Source of the DNA: an uncultured Methylophilus sp.
GTDB taxonomy: Bacteria > Pseudomonadota > Gammaproteobacteria > Burkholderiales > Methylophilaceae
Assembly: GCA_936943315.1 (NCBI GenBank)
Contig: CAKZJM010000310.1
Span: forward strand, 1-7,283
Direction of reading: 5' to 3'
Length of the DNA: 7,283 nt
Every line of letters begins with the position of its first letter. Within the stretch, counting starts at the first letter, position 1. This document shows positions 1 to 5,765 of this stretch, piece by piece. The position numbers and the translations under genes were made by a program. The notes under the pieces are model-generated. The model had not been told where the DNA came from and searched no databases. It was given only the letters and a program-made list of their open reading frames with translations.

Positions 1-1071
1 CAGCTTTTTAATCACTTTTGTCGGGTCAATGGCATCAGTATAATTGAGTGTCACCAACAGCGGCTCCGCGGACTGTATCCCTTGCAGGATATTCATATTG
101 TAGGTAACTTGCACCTTGCCACTAGGCTTTTCCGTGACGTGATAGTTCCAGGCGGCCCAAGCCAGTTTTTTGCGGGGCATCAGGCGGGCATCGGTATGTA
201 GGTATACAGTATTGTCTTGGTAAGGAATCGCCGCCAGCACTTCTCTTTCCTGAGGGGTTGCGTCCGCACCAAGGATATTTAAGGCCTCATCGCTATGGCA
301 GGCGAAAAATACGTAATCAAAGTGTTGTGCCTGGCCATTGCTGCTATTCACGGTGACACCTTCGGGGTCACGCTTGACTGAAATGACTGGCGTATTAAGT
401 TGGATGCGCTCACGGTAACCTGCCGTCAGCTTTTGCAAATAAGCGGCTGAGCCGCCGACAATGGTGCGCCATTGTGGCCGCTCATCGACGGTCAGCATGC
501 CATGATGGTGAAAAAAACGTACAAAAAAGCGGGCAGGGAACTGTAGCATCTGTTCGGCATCGGTTGACCAGATCGCCGCGCCCATCGGGATGATGTAATC
601 ACGGATAAATTGTTGTGAATAGCCATGCTGGTTCAGATATTCACCTAGCGGGATTTCAACGCCGGGCGACAACAAAGCCAGCGACTCTTTATTAAATCGC
701 AAAATATCTCGCACCATGCGGTAAAAGCGCGGAGAGAGCAGGTTGCGCCGTTGCGCGAACAAGCTGTTCAGCGAAGTGCCGTTGTATTCCAGCCCGGTCA
801 CCTCATTACGCACACTGAAACTCATGGTGCTATCGCGCCAGGCCACGCCTGTTTCGCGCAATATATGCTCAAACTCTGGATAGGTTTTATCATTAAACAC
901 AATAAACCCGGTGTCCACGGCATGGGTTTTTCCGGCGATTTCGACCTGATGCGTATGCGTGTGACCGCCGATGTAATCATTGGCTTCAAACAGCTTGATT
1001 TCATGGGCTGGATGCAGATAATAGGCAAGGGTATTGCCGGCGATACCGCCCCCGATAATGGCAATCCTCAT
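1..1071 (-). CDS. FAD-dependent amine-oxidase-like protein of fatty-acid modification cluster (C-terminus cut by window edge)
   Basis: The reading frame is open from an ATG at 1071 to the left edge (357 codons, no stop). The N-terminus MRIAIIGGGIAG is a GxGxxG dinucleotide-binding fold. An acidic residue follows at the end of the second strand (LFEAND, 27-32), then IGGHTHT (34-40), as in amine-oxidase/phytoene-desaturase-type flavoproteins. Other family-like segments are VDTGFIVFN (52-60), PMGAAIWS (162-169) and GGSAAYL (206-212). Relatives are usually a little over 400 residues, so about 60 C-terminal residues probably lie outside. The family sits beside cyclopropane-synthase-like methyltransferases and includes the Rhodobacter protein implicated with UfaM in methylated/furan fatty acid formation, and I infer oxidation or desaturation of a methylated acyl chain here. 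The ATG lies 2 bases after the desaturase stop, so coupled translation is likely. A weak GAGAG lies upstream. The family is secure; the exact reaction is not. Confidence 0.9.
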   Translation of the reverse strand, partial: MRIAIIGGGIAGNTLAYYLHPAHEIKLFEANDYIGGHTHTHQVEIAGKTHAVDTGFIVFNDKTYPEFEHILRETGVAWRDSTMSFSVRNEVTGLEYNGTSLNSLFAQRRNLLSPRFYRMVRDILRFNKESLALLSPGVEIPLGEYLNQHGYSQQFIRDYIIPMGAAIWSTDAEQMLQFPARFFVRFFHHHGMLTVDERPQWRTIVGGSAAYLQKLTAGYRERIQLNTPVISVKRDPEGVTVNSSNGQAQHFDYVFFACHSDEALNILGADATPQEREVLAAIPYQDNTVYLHTDARLMPRKKLAWAAWNYHVTEKPSGKVQVTYNMNILQGIQSAEPLLVTLNYTDAIDPTKVIKKL

Positions 1072-1073
1072 GC

Positions 1074-2015
1074 TTACTCTCTCACTTCGTGATGTTGTTC
1101 ACGAACCTCTAGCGGCACTTGTTTGAGGTTCCAGATCAGCCCTAAGCTAGCCAGGATTTTTAAACCATAATAAGTGAGATCTACCTCCCACCAGTAAAAC
1201 CCCTGTTTCACCGAGCCAGGGAAGTGGTGATGATTGTTATGCCAACCTTCGCCTAAGGTAATGATGGCGATCAGCCAATTGTTACGGCTTTGGTCACGCG
1301 TGGAATACCGCCTGCTGCCCCAGAGATGCGCCAGGGAGTTCACACAAAAAGTCGCGTGGTACAAGGCGATGGTAGACACGACAAACCCCCATACCAGCAA
1401 TTGCCAGCCATTGGTTTGCAATTGCGGCGCGTAGTGGGCCAGCAGTTCACCTAAACCATAAATCGATAACGCAAACACAATGGGGACCAGGCTATCAAAA
1501 CGGTCTAGCCAGCATAACTCACCATAGCGGGTCAGCTCGCGGACACGCTCTAGTTGAGTCTTGAAGTTGGCATGGCTCAGAAACCAGCCCAAATGGCTCC
1601 ATAACAAGCCATGCTGATGAGGTGAATGCACATCTTGAGGTTGGTCTGCATGCACATGGTGGCTGCGGTGATGAGCGGCCCACCATAATGGACCTCGCTG
1701 TACGGCAGTCGCGCCAATCAAGGCAAAAATAAATTGCCCAAGCCGAGAGGTTTGAAAAGTCTTGTGAGCGAAATAACGGTGATAAAAACCGGTGACTGCA
1801 AACATGCGTATCACATACATGGCGACCGCAAACGCAACAGCGAAGGCACTCCAGCCCACCCAATAAAGCGCAATCAAGGAAAGATGCAAAGCGACAAATG
1901 GCAACACCCGCCACCAGTCTATGCTTTCTGCGCTGGCATTGGCTGGCGGCTGATAGCGGTAGCTATCAAGCCAGCCAACCAGACGCCATAAACAGCCGTA
2001 TATTCTTTGCAACAT
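1074..2015 (-). CDS. Membrane fatty-acid desaturase (stearoyl-CoA/acyl-lipid delta-9 type)
   Basis: This encodes a 313-residue di-iron membrane desaturase that would put a double bond into a saturated acyl chain at the cytoplasmic face. All three histidine boxes are visible: HRYFAH (79-84), HHRSHH (115-120) and HNNHHH (259-264). An extra conserved-looking His lies in NSLAHLWG (226-233). Hydrophobic stretches around 36-75, 93-105, 174-194 and 205-222 fit a four-helix membrane protein. Length is normal for the bacterial acyl-CoA/acyl-lipid desaturases. I chose the ATG at 2015 because AGGAGAGGGG stands 5 bases before it. The ATG at 2042 adds nine charged residues (MHYPRRGDF) and has no ribosome site. 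The gene lies between the lipocalin (49-base gap, the largest in the operon) and the flavoprotein (2-base gap). It may supply the monounsaturated substrate for the methyltransferase. Regiospecificity cannot be read from the sequence. Confidence 0.93.
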   Translation of the reverse strand: MLQRIYGCLWRLVGWLDSYRYQPPANASAESIDWWRVLPFVALHLSLIALYWVGWSAFAVAFAVAMYVIRMFAVTGFYHRYFAHKTFQTSRLGQFIFALIGATAVQRGPLWWAAHHRSHHVHADQPQDVHSPHQHGLLWSHLGWFLSHANFKTQLERVRELTRYGELCWLDRFDSLVPIVFALSIYGLGELLAHYAPQLQTNGWQLLVWGFVVSTIALYHATFCVNSLAHLWGSRRYSTRDQSRNNWLIAIITLGEGWHNNHHHFPGSVKQGFYWWEVDLTYYGLKILASLGLIWNLKQVPLEVREQHHEVRE

Positions 2016-2020
2016 GAAAT

Positions 2021-2030
2021 CCCCTCTCCT
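2021..2030 (-). promoter_or_regulatory. Strong ribosome binding site deciding the desaturase start
   Basis: AGGAGAGGGG ends 5 bases before the ATG at 2015. It overlaps the region that would be coding if the upstream ATG at 2042 were used, so it argues for the shorter desaturase. Confidence 0.8.
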
Positions 2031-2064
2031 GGGATAATGCATTCATACTCGTTTTGTTAAATGT

Positions 2065-2604
2065 CTATTTTTTTATAGGGTGCTGCTGGGGAAACACGCG
2101 CAGCTTACTTGTGTCATAGCCCATAGACTGGACTCTGGACACTAAATCTTGATAGGTTTCCGGGCTTAACTGGGATTGTCTAGACATGATCCAGACATAA
2201 TCCCGCTTGTTCCTGGCGATAATCGTTTGCTGATAGTTTTCACTCAGATAAGCGATCAGGTATTCGGATTTAAAGGGCCAGACAAACTGCATTTTCCATT
2301 CTGCATTGCCGGTGCCTTCTACGACATACCCGGTAGGATGATAGGTTTTCAATTTTCCATCAAAACTGCCTTCATGAAAAGTGAACGTGGTCGCAATCGA
2401 ACCATCCTCGTTCTTTTGGTAACGCTCCACCGGATTGTAAGGATCTTTTTCTATGAAGGTGGGGATCGCAGCAATCACAAACCAGTCACCCATAAAACTG
2501 TCAAGATCAACCTCAGACACTGTTTTGATAGGCGGTAAGCTCTGGCAGGCGGATAGTCCTAATATACTCATCATGCAAATCACTTTAAGAAAATTTTTCA
2601 ACAT
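2065..2604 (-). CDS. blc: Outer-membrane lipocalin lipoprotein (Blc-like)
   Basis: This encodes a 179-residue bacterial lipocalin. The first 20 residues form a lipoprotein signal ending in a lipobox LSAC with Cys20. The next residue is Gln rather than Asp, which points to sorting to the outer membrane. The lipocalin GxW signature is GDW (39-41) in FMGDWFVIAAIP. The closing strand motif RDYVWIMSR (about 133-141) matches the DYxWIxxR pattern of E. coli Blc. The family binds fatty acids or lysophospholipids at the outer membrane and is tied to envelope stress. Next to a lipid-modifying operon, a role in carrying or clearing modified or damaged lipids is plausible but inferred. The ATG is 5 bases after the preceding stop with no clear ribosome site, so translation is probably coupled to the DUF6134-type gene. 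The family call is firm; the ligand is unknown. Confidence 0.93.
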   Translation of the reverse strand: MLKNFLKVICMMSILGLSACQSLPPIKTVSEVDLDSFMGDWFVIAAIPTFIEKDPYNPVERYQKNEDGSIATTFTFHEGSFDGKLKTYHPTGYVVEGTGNAEWKMQFVWPFKSEYLIAYLSENYQQTIIARNKRDYVWIMSRQSQLSPETYQDLVSRVQSMGYDTSKLRVFPQQHPIKK

Positions 2605-2609
2605 ATTGA

Positions 2610-3233
2610 TTAAATGAGTTTATAAATGATTTTGTAACCTTCAGGGGTGATTGACTCTAACGCAACCCATTGCTGCTGATCGTCATACCACAAGGTGATT
2701 TTCAGTTTATCTTTACCTTGATAACGCCCGGTTAAACGGTATTGATGCGCGTTCATCTGCTGGCCTTTTACCGTGATAGGCTGCAAGCCGTCATCTGTGA
2801 CATTGATATCCAGGTACTCGGCATTTTGCGGGTTAAGCAACTGCTTTTGTTTCAATATCTCAGGGTTCCAATAAGCAAATGTCATGACGCACGCAGGCAA
2901 CGATTGCGATTTGCCGTTTTTCTCTACGACAAATTGATCGCCTTGCTGTGAGCCTTTTACGTCAGTGACCTCTTTATTTTCTTCAGTATGCGCTTTTAAC
3001 TGGCTCAGGCAGGCACCTTGCCAGGTTTCATCCGCCTGGTGTTGATAACGGTAAGCATTGATAAACAACACCTTGACCTTAAAGTTAGCCCGGCTTTGCA
3101 ACTGGCTCTGGTTGAGCAAGAACGTGTGTGTACCAATTTTCTGTTTATCCAGCCACACGTCAAAATACCATTCTTTCGCTTGTGCGAAAGAAACATTGAG
3201 CAAGATAAGCACTGCGGCCAATGGCTTAAACAT
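2610..3233 (-). CDS. Secreted DUF6134-type protein of unknown function
   Basis: The product is 207 residues. Its N-terminus MFKPLAAVLILLNVSFAQA is a Sec signal peptide with likely AQA-KE cleavage, so the mature protein is periplasmic or envelope-located. The mature part looks beta-rich, with alternating hydrophobic strands such as WYFDVWLDKQKIGTH. It has two cysteines in motifs that look conserved, GACLSQL and ACVMTFAYWNP, which could form a disulfide. KVLFINAYRY and LWYDDQQQWVALES also match my memory of the DUF6134 family. I chose the ATG at 3233 because AAGAGGA stands 5 bases upstream and the signal peptide then starts at once. The ATG at 3254 overlaps the previous stop (ATGA) but adds seven residues and lacks a ribosome site. 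The gene lies between the DUF1295 gene and the lipocalin. No enzyme motif is recognised; a lipid-binding or transfer role is only a guess from context. Confidence 0.82.
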   Translation of the reverse strand: MFKPLAAVLILLNVSFAQAKEWYFDVWLDKQKIGTHTFLLNQSQLQSRANFKVKVLFINAYRYQHQADETWQGACLSQLKAHTEENKEVTDVKGSQQGDQFVVEKNGKSQSLPACVMTFAYWNPEILKQKQLLNPQNAEYLDINVTDDGLQPITVKGQQMNAHQYRLTGRYQGKDKLKITLWYDDQQQWVALESITPEGYKIIYKLI

Positions 3234-3238
3234 GGATA

Positions 3239-3245
3239 TCCTCTT
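3239..3245 (-). promoter_or_regulatory. Ribosome binding site deciding the DUF6134-type start
   Basis: AAGAGGA lies 5 bases before the ATG at 3233, while the ATG at 3254 has nothing similar upstream. It supports the shorter protein, which begins directly with its signal peptide. Confidence 0.75.
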
Positions 3246-3250
3246 CACCC

Positions 3251-4006
3251 TCATTTTGGCAAGCCTGGAATAAATGCATTGGTCTGTTTGGCATACTCTG
3301 CATAGCCCGGGCGGCGGCTGTGTATGGTTTGCTCCATCAGGCTAACACCACTGACTTTAAGCAGTAAAAACGTCATGATGACGGGCGAAAACCATACCCA
3401 AGGGTTACCTGTGGCAGCACCAAACAAGGCAAACCCCCACCAGATCAGGCATTCACCAAAATAGTTAGGATGACGGCTATACCGCCAGAGGCCGGTGTTC
3501 AGCACCGCCTGGGTATGTTGCGCTTGCTGACGAAATTGCATCAGTTGCCAGTCGGCAACCGTTTCCCAGTAGAATCCCACCACAAATAATACGGCTGCAG
3601 CACCATCTAGCCAACCTGGTGCTGCAGGGCTGGTAATGGCCACATAGAGCGGATAAGAGATGATCCAGGCCAAAGCAGCCTGGAACCCAAAAATAATGTA
3701 GATACTTTTAAACCAGAAATAGGGTTCGTTATTTTTGCGGATGGTCTCGTAACGGTGATCTTCTTTGCCCCAATTGCGCCAGGTCAGAAAAATACTCAGG
3801 CGCAACGCCCAAAGCGTCACTGCAATGACAACCAGCCATGCGCGCGCAGATAACTCCGGCATGAATATCACGCTGGTATAAGCGGTGAGGGCCATAAACA
3901 GGCTCCACATGCTGTCAACATGGCTGTATTTGTGCGTGGCAAAACTTAACAGCCAGCCCGTCAACGCAAACGCCACAATAGCAATCAGTGCGTAGCTATA
4001 AATCAT
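3251..4006 (-). CDS. DUF1295 membrane protein, steroid 5-alpha-reductase-like fold
   Basis: This encodes a 251-residue polytopic membrane protein with hydrophobic stretches near 3-22, 36-50, 57-75, 101-124, 134-150, 185-197 and 203-220. The hallmark of the DUF1295/steroid 5-alpha-reductase C-terminal family is GLWRYSRHPNYFGE (172-185), with WRNWGKEDHRYE (76-87) before it. Relatives include NADPH-dependent reductases of C=C bonds in lipids and membrane methyltransferases that share the RHPxYxG motif. In this operon a reductase acting on an unsaturated or methylene-bearing acyl chain is an attractive inference but is not proven. Its ATG overlaps the DUF2878 stop by four bases (ATGA), and GAGG lies about nine bases upstream, so the two are probably translated together. 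Length is usual for the family. Family assignment is strong; the substrate is unknown. Confidence 0.9.
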   Translation of the reverse strand: MIYSYALIAIVAFALTGWLLSFATHKYSHVDSMWSLFMALTAYTSVIFMPELSARAWLVVIAVTLWALRLSIFLTWRNWGKEDHRYETIRKNNEPYFWFKSIYIIFGFQAALAWIISYPLYVAITSPAAPGWLDGAAAVLFVVGFYWETVADWQLMQFRQQAQHTQAVLNTGLWRYSRHPNYFGECLIWWGFALFGAATGNPWVWFSPVIMTFLLLKVSGVSLMEQTIHSRRPGYAEYAKQTNAFIPGLPK

Positions 4007-4539
4007 ACCGGCCTCGTTTGCAGGGTTGAATTAAAGGTCTCACGTATCCAGATCAGCAAGGGCAATGCAACACCCCATTCCAGTGCGATCCAAACCAGGT
4101 TTAGTGTAGGGCCTGGCACCTGTACGGCACCAAATTTTTCAGCGCCCACATAAGCTAGCGGCCCAAAAATGGCGCCCAGCAGCGCTGCCAGGGCTAAACG
4201 ATGCTGTAGCCAGCGCATGCTGACATTCAAGGTACAGGCAAACGCTAGCCATAGTCCAATCATCCAGTGTGGAATATGGCTGGCTGCTGCGGACTGGCTT
4301 GGGAAATCAACCCAACCCATAACGTAGACGACCTGGTCAAATAAGCAGCCTATGATGGCTGTCAAGAGCAGGGGCGATGCCTGCCGCCAGCCTTCAACCC
4401 ATTGCAAATGCAACAAGGTCAGCACGGAGATCAGGCAGAGCAGGTAGGTTTCCCACCCCGTTCCAGCGGACAGCACACACGCCCACCACAGCAGTTGAAA
4501 TGAAACGAAATTAAAGATCACCAGCTTTGAAGATGGCAT
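4003..4539 (-). CDS. DUF2878 family integral membrane protein
   Basis: This encodes a 178-residue hydrophobic protein with about five or six membrane segments (near 8-25, 31-45, 57-76, 91-107, 114-131 and 145-165). Features I associate with DUF2878 are GCLFDQVVYVMGWVDF (64-79), PHWMIGLWLAFACTL (90-104) and GAIFGPLAYVGAEKFGA (122-138). The family has no established function. It recurs in gammaproteobacterial and betaproteobacterial clusters with cyclopropane-synthase-like methyltransferases, FAD oxidoreductases and DUF1295 proteins. The gene starts 15 bases after the methyltransferase stop, with only a weak site (CGGAAA) upstream, and ends in a four-base overlap with the DUF1295 gene. A physical or functional partnership with that neighbour is inferred from the coupling. 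No catalytic residues are recognisable; scaffold, transporter or enzyme all remain possible. Confidence 0.83.
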   Translation of the reverse strand: MPSSKLVIFNFVSFQLLWWACVLSAGTGWETYLLCLISVLTLLHLQWVEGWRQASPLLLTAIIGCLFDQVVYVMGWVDFPSQSAAASHIPHWMIGLWLAFACTLNVSMRWLQHRLALAALLGAIFGPLAYVGAEKFGAVQVPGPTLNLVWIALEWGVALPLLIWIRETFNSTLQTRPV

Positions 4540-4554
4540 ACCGAATTTTTCCGC

Positions 4555-5607
4555 TTATCTCTTTGAAAACAGATAATGGCTGACCCACCAGGTTTGGCCG
4601 CGATCATAGCCAAACAGTTCTGCACACGCCATAAAGAAGATACGCCAGCGTTGGCGCCATATTTCTGCATCGGCCTGTCCATAGATGGACTGTAATACAG
4701 GGGTGAGCTCAGCATGATGCCGGTCCATATTTTCTAACCAGGCATTGGCTGTTTTTTGATAATGCACGCCACTCCAACGCCATGTATTCATGATCTTGAG
4801 ATCATCCTGAAAGTAAAGTGGCAATTGATCGCTTGGCATCATGCCGCCGCTAAAAAAGTACTGGCTCATCCAGTCGTCATCTGACTTCACCTCAAAAGCA
4901 TAAGGTGCGCTACGGTGTACAAAGATATGCTTGAAAAAAAGCCCATCTGGCTTCAGCCAGCGCGCCACCTTGGCGTATAGCAAGGTGTAATTGCGCATAT
5001 GCTCAAACATCTCGACTGAAACAATGCGGTCATACGTCTGCTCAGTATCAAAGGTGTTCATATCGGCAGTGATTATGTGGATATTGGATAAACCACGTGC
5101 CTTGGCTTGCTGCAAGATATATTCACGTTGCGAAGCAGAATTTGAGACCCCGGTGATGTGTGCATCAGGATAATGACTGGCCATCCATAATGTTAAAGAG
5201 CCCCAGCCACATCCCAGCTCAAGGATTTGCAGTGGACCGCCCAGCCTGGCGTGCGTGCAGGTTTGTGACAAGGCAAGATGTTCTGCTTCATCTAGCGTTT
5301 TGGTCTCTGGCAGCCACAGGCAACTACTGTATTTGCGGTTCATCCCCAAGCAATATTGGTAAAAGCTGGCCGGAACCTCGTAATGCTGCGCGTTTGCTTT
5401 CTCGGGTAACGGCGCAATCTCGGCCAGCTGCATCTGCTCAATAAAGGCACTCAAATTTGACTGTGTACGCTCGCAATCGTTGTCGGCAATTTCGACCAAC
5501 CTATCGCGGCACAGTTTTCGTATTCCCCAGCGGATCACTGCGTCAGAAAGTAGCCCTTTTTCAGCGAGTTGCAACGCAAATGATGTTTTTTCAGATTCGA
5601 TTGTCAT
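4555..5607 (-). CDS. ufaM: SAM-dependent cyclopropane-synthase-like methyltransferase (UfaM type)
   Basis: The product is 350 residues and would transfer a methyl carbon from SAM to the double bond of a phospholipid acyl chain. SAM motif I is ILELGCGWGSLTLW (128-141), preceded by the family segment YEVPASFYQYCLG (76-88). Residues matching the active site of E. coli Cfa are Cys96 in KYSSCLW, the Glu in VEMFEHM (198-204), His227 in FFKHIF and Tyr283 in GVHYQKT. Several stretches differ from classic Cfa and recall the UfaM-like subgroup: HIFVHRSAPYAFE (227-239), DDWMSQYFFSGGMMPSD (244-260) and the C-terminus AELFGYDRG...VSHYLF. So 11-methyl or furan fatty acid precursors are as likely as a cyclopropane product. 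The start is uncertain. The ATG at 5607 gives a natural N-terminus, while an ATG at 5676 would add 23 atypical residues, and neither has a good ribosome site. This is the first gene of the operon. Confidence 0.88.
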   Translation of the reverse strand: MTIESEKTSFALQLAEKGLLSDAVIRWGIRKLCRDRLVEIADNDCERTQSNLSAFIEQMQLAEIAPLPEKANAQHYEVPASFYQYCLGMNRKYSSCLWLPETKTLDEAEHLALSQTCTHARLGGPLQILELGCGWGSLTLWMASHYPDAHITGVSNSASQREYILQQAKARGLSNIHIITADMNTFDTEQTYDRIVSVEMFEHMRNYTLLYAKVARWLKPDGLFFKHIFVHRSAPYAFEVKSDDDWMSQYFFSGGMMPSDQLPLYFQDDLKIMNTWRWSGVHYQKTANAWLENMDRHHAELTPVLQSIYGQADAEIWRQRWRIFFMACAELFGYDRGQTWWVSHYLFSKR

Positions 5608-5709
5608 GATTATGATTATTGTACGAATGAATGATTCATGTCTATGGCCATTGCGAATGAGATTTGGTTTCATCATTCACAAAAAAAATTTCAAAATCAC
5701 AGACTCGTT

Positions 5710-5737
5710 TTTACCGCAGAAGTTTTACATGTATACT
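5710..5737 (+). promoter_or_regulatory. Candidate sigma-70 promoter for the quinoprotein gene
   Basis: TTTACC (5710-5715, 4/6 to the -35 consensus) and TATACT (5732-5737, 5/6 to the -10 consensus) are separated by 16 bases. Transcription would begin near 5744, leaving a short leader of about 22 bases before the ATG at 5766. The inverted repeat at 5737-5759 covers the predicted start, which would suit repression. This is read by eye only. Confidence 0.4.
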
Positions 5738-5747
5738 AACCTGTATA
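5724..5747 (-). promoter_or_regulatory. Candidate LitR/CarH-type (MerR family) operator
   Basis: Read on the minus strand, the element is TATACA-N12-TGTAAA. The consensus I recall for the class II LitR light sensor of Pseudomonas putida is T(G/A)TACA-N12-TGTACA, so this matches 11 of the 12 defined positions. In that organism a ufaM-type methyltransferase gene belongs to the LitR regulon, as I remember it, which fits the gene downstream here. No regulator gene is visible in the window, so the assignment is a hypothesis. Confidence 0.45.
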
Positions 5748-5759
5748 GTCTACAGGTTA
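5737..5759. promoter_or_regulatory. 9-bp perfect inverted repeat, probable operator
   Basis: TAACCTGTA and TACAGGTTA are exact reverse complements separated by TAGTC. The core ACCTGTATAGTCTACAGGT has the length and ACCT/AGGT ends typical of MerR-family dyads. It ends 6 bases before the quinoprotein ATG and overlaps the LitR-like element, so one regulator could control both directions. It is too short and lacks a T-run to be a terminator. Confidence 0.55.
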
Positions 5760-5765
5760 CCAGAG

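Larger units (their letters stand above)
5608..5765. promoter_or_regulatory. Divergent intergenic control region between the lipid operon and the quinoprotein gene
   Basis: This is AT-rich sequence with no convincing gene. Both flanking genes are transcribed away from it, so it must hold promoters in both directions. It contains an A8 run (5681-5688), a 13-bp palindrome (5627-5639, ATGAAT-G-ATTCAT) and, near the quinoprotein start, a dense group of symmetric elements. If the methyltransferase starts at 5607, its mRNA could have a leader of roughly 100 bases. No strong promoter for the minus strand is obvious; TAGACT-17-TGTAAA (5751 down to 5723) is a weak candidate. Confidence 0.7.

Noticed and set aside
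751..1092. Plus-strand open frame of 113 codons
   Set aside because: It is antisense to the clear FAD-binding N-terminus of the flavoprotein gene, whose frame carries recognised motifs.
1519..1914. Cysteine-rich minus-strand open frame of 131 codons
   Set aside because: It is a shifted frame inside the desaturase, which has all its histidine boxes in the main frame.
2016..2064. Separate promoter or terminator in the 49-base gap between lipocalin and desaturase genes
   Set aside because: I found no pair of promoter hexamers with proper spacing and no hairpin; only a strong ribosome site is clear.
5681..5688. A8/T8 run as a possible transcription terminator
   Set aside because: No GC-rich stem precedes it on either strand, and it sits in a divergent promoter region where no terminator is expected.
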